From Rhizopus sp. PT2906 (Eukaryota > Mucoromycota > Mucoromycetes > Mucorales > Rhizopodaceae): a DNA stretch of 18,699 bases. The position numbers were made by a program, and so were the translations under genes. Positions 18,463 through 18,699 of the stretch are shown here, piece by piece. The stretch is taken from assembly GCA_025529335.1 (NCBI GenBank), contig JAMYHX010000664.1:1-18699 (forward strand), in the 5' to 3' direction. The notes under the pieces were generated by a model. That model made no database searches. It saw only the letters and a list, made by a program, of their open reading frames with translations, and was not told where the DNA came from. Position 1 is the first letter of the stretch. Every line of letters begins with the position of its first letter.

Positions 18463-18699
18463 TGTTAGGCCATTAGTGAATGGGAACCTAATCCAAAGAT
18501 AACAAATCATCATTGCACTGGGGGGACGGCAGTTTTTTTTTTTGGCGAGATGATCTTTGAATTAAACTGGGGCGAAATAGAGAATTAGGCTGGTATAACG
18601 TGTCCTTGGGGTGTTGTGCTTATGGTATTTGTATATAAGAACAGTAGGAGTCAATAGCTAACAATTACTATTCTTTATTCAAAGTTGAGAGAAGAACTA
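18463..18699 (+). mobile_element. Possible start of an LTR, cut by the window edge
   Basis: The sequence starts TGTTAGG, the usual TG start of a retrotransposon LTR. It has no open frame, contains a G-run and T-run, and shows a TATA-like GTATATAAG (18631-18639) followed by AGTAGGAGTCAATAGCTAAC, much like the U3-R layout of Ty3-type LTRs in Mucorales. No primer-binding site or gag is visible because the window ends. It could equally be the promoter of a gene lying to the right. Confidence 0.35.
18631..18639 (+). promoter_or_regulatory. TATA-like box near the right edge
   Basis: GTATATAAG lies about 60 nt before the window end, with no gene in the window downstream of it. It fits the promoter of an LTR or of a plus-strand gene starting beyond 18699. 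Confidence 0.4.

Noticed and set aside
1..18699. tRNA, rRNA or CRISPR
   Set aside because: No T-arm-like GTTCRAAT context with a foldable cloverleaf and no regularly spaced repeat array was seen; the only short tandem repeats are microsatellites and the 22-nt triplet.

Overview
The window looks like nuclear DNA of an early-diverging filamentous fungus, most likely Mucoromycota (Mucorales-like). The evidence is its AT-rich sequence, short GT..AG introns of about 45-60 nt, densely packed multi-exon genes, a two-ORF LINE, a Tc1/mariner element, and an Rrm4-type RNA-binding protein. All exon models below were built by hand from reading frame, splice signals and family motifs; none has transcript support.

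Layout. The left edge (1-612) holds a weak coding remnant and then nothing clear. A six-exon minus-strand gene (613-2837) encodes three RRMs and two MLLE domains, the architecture and motifs of the endosomal mRNA-transport protein Rrm4. A stretch with degraded minus-strand coding follows (about 3122-3961). Next come two tandem plus-strand short-chain dehydrogenase/reductases: a YMR226C/YdfG-like enzyme (4150-5216) and a sepiapterin-reductase/Irc24-like enzyme (5287-6274). Convergent to them is a broken PRL-type (PTP4A) phosphatase (6242-6822, minus).

A decayed, internally deleted LINE (6887-9747) lies between two 14-nt direct copies that look like its target-site duplication. Its ORF1 and ORF2 meet at an overlapping TAATG stop-start.

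Three minus-strand genes follow head to tail: an anillin-homology + PH protein (10100-11732), an unrecognised, probably mitochondrial protein (11842-13127) and an F-BAR + SH3 protein of the Cdc15/Hof1/Imp2 type (13297-16186). The first and third are both families that work at the membrane-cytoskeleton interface in septation. The right end holds a Tc1/mariner element whose transposase has two in-frame stops (16673-18373) and a possible LTR start cut by the window edge (18463-18699).

No tRNA, rRNA or CRISPR array was seen. No wholly new system is evident. The items most worth a second look are the Rrm4 orthologue outside Basidiomycota, the TAATG junction of the LINE, the phosphatase broken at its active-site loop, and the two septation-type genes separated by one unknown gene.
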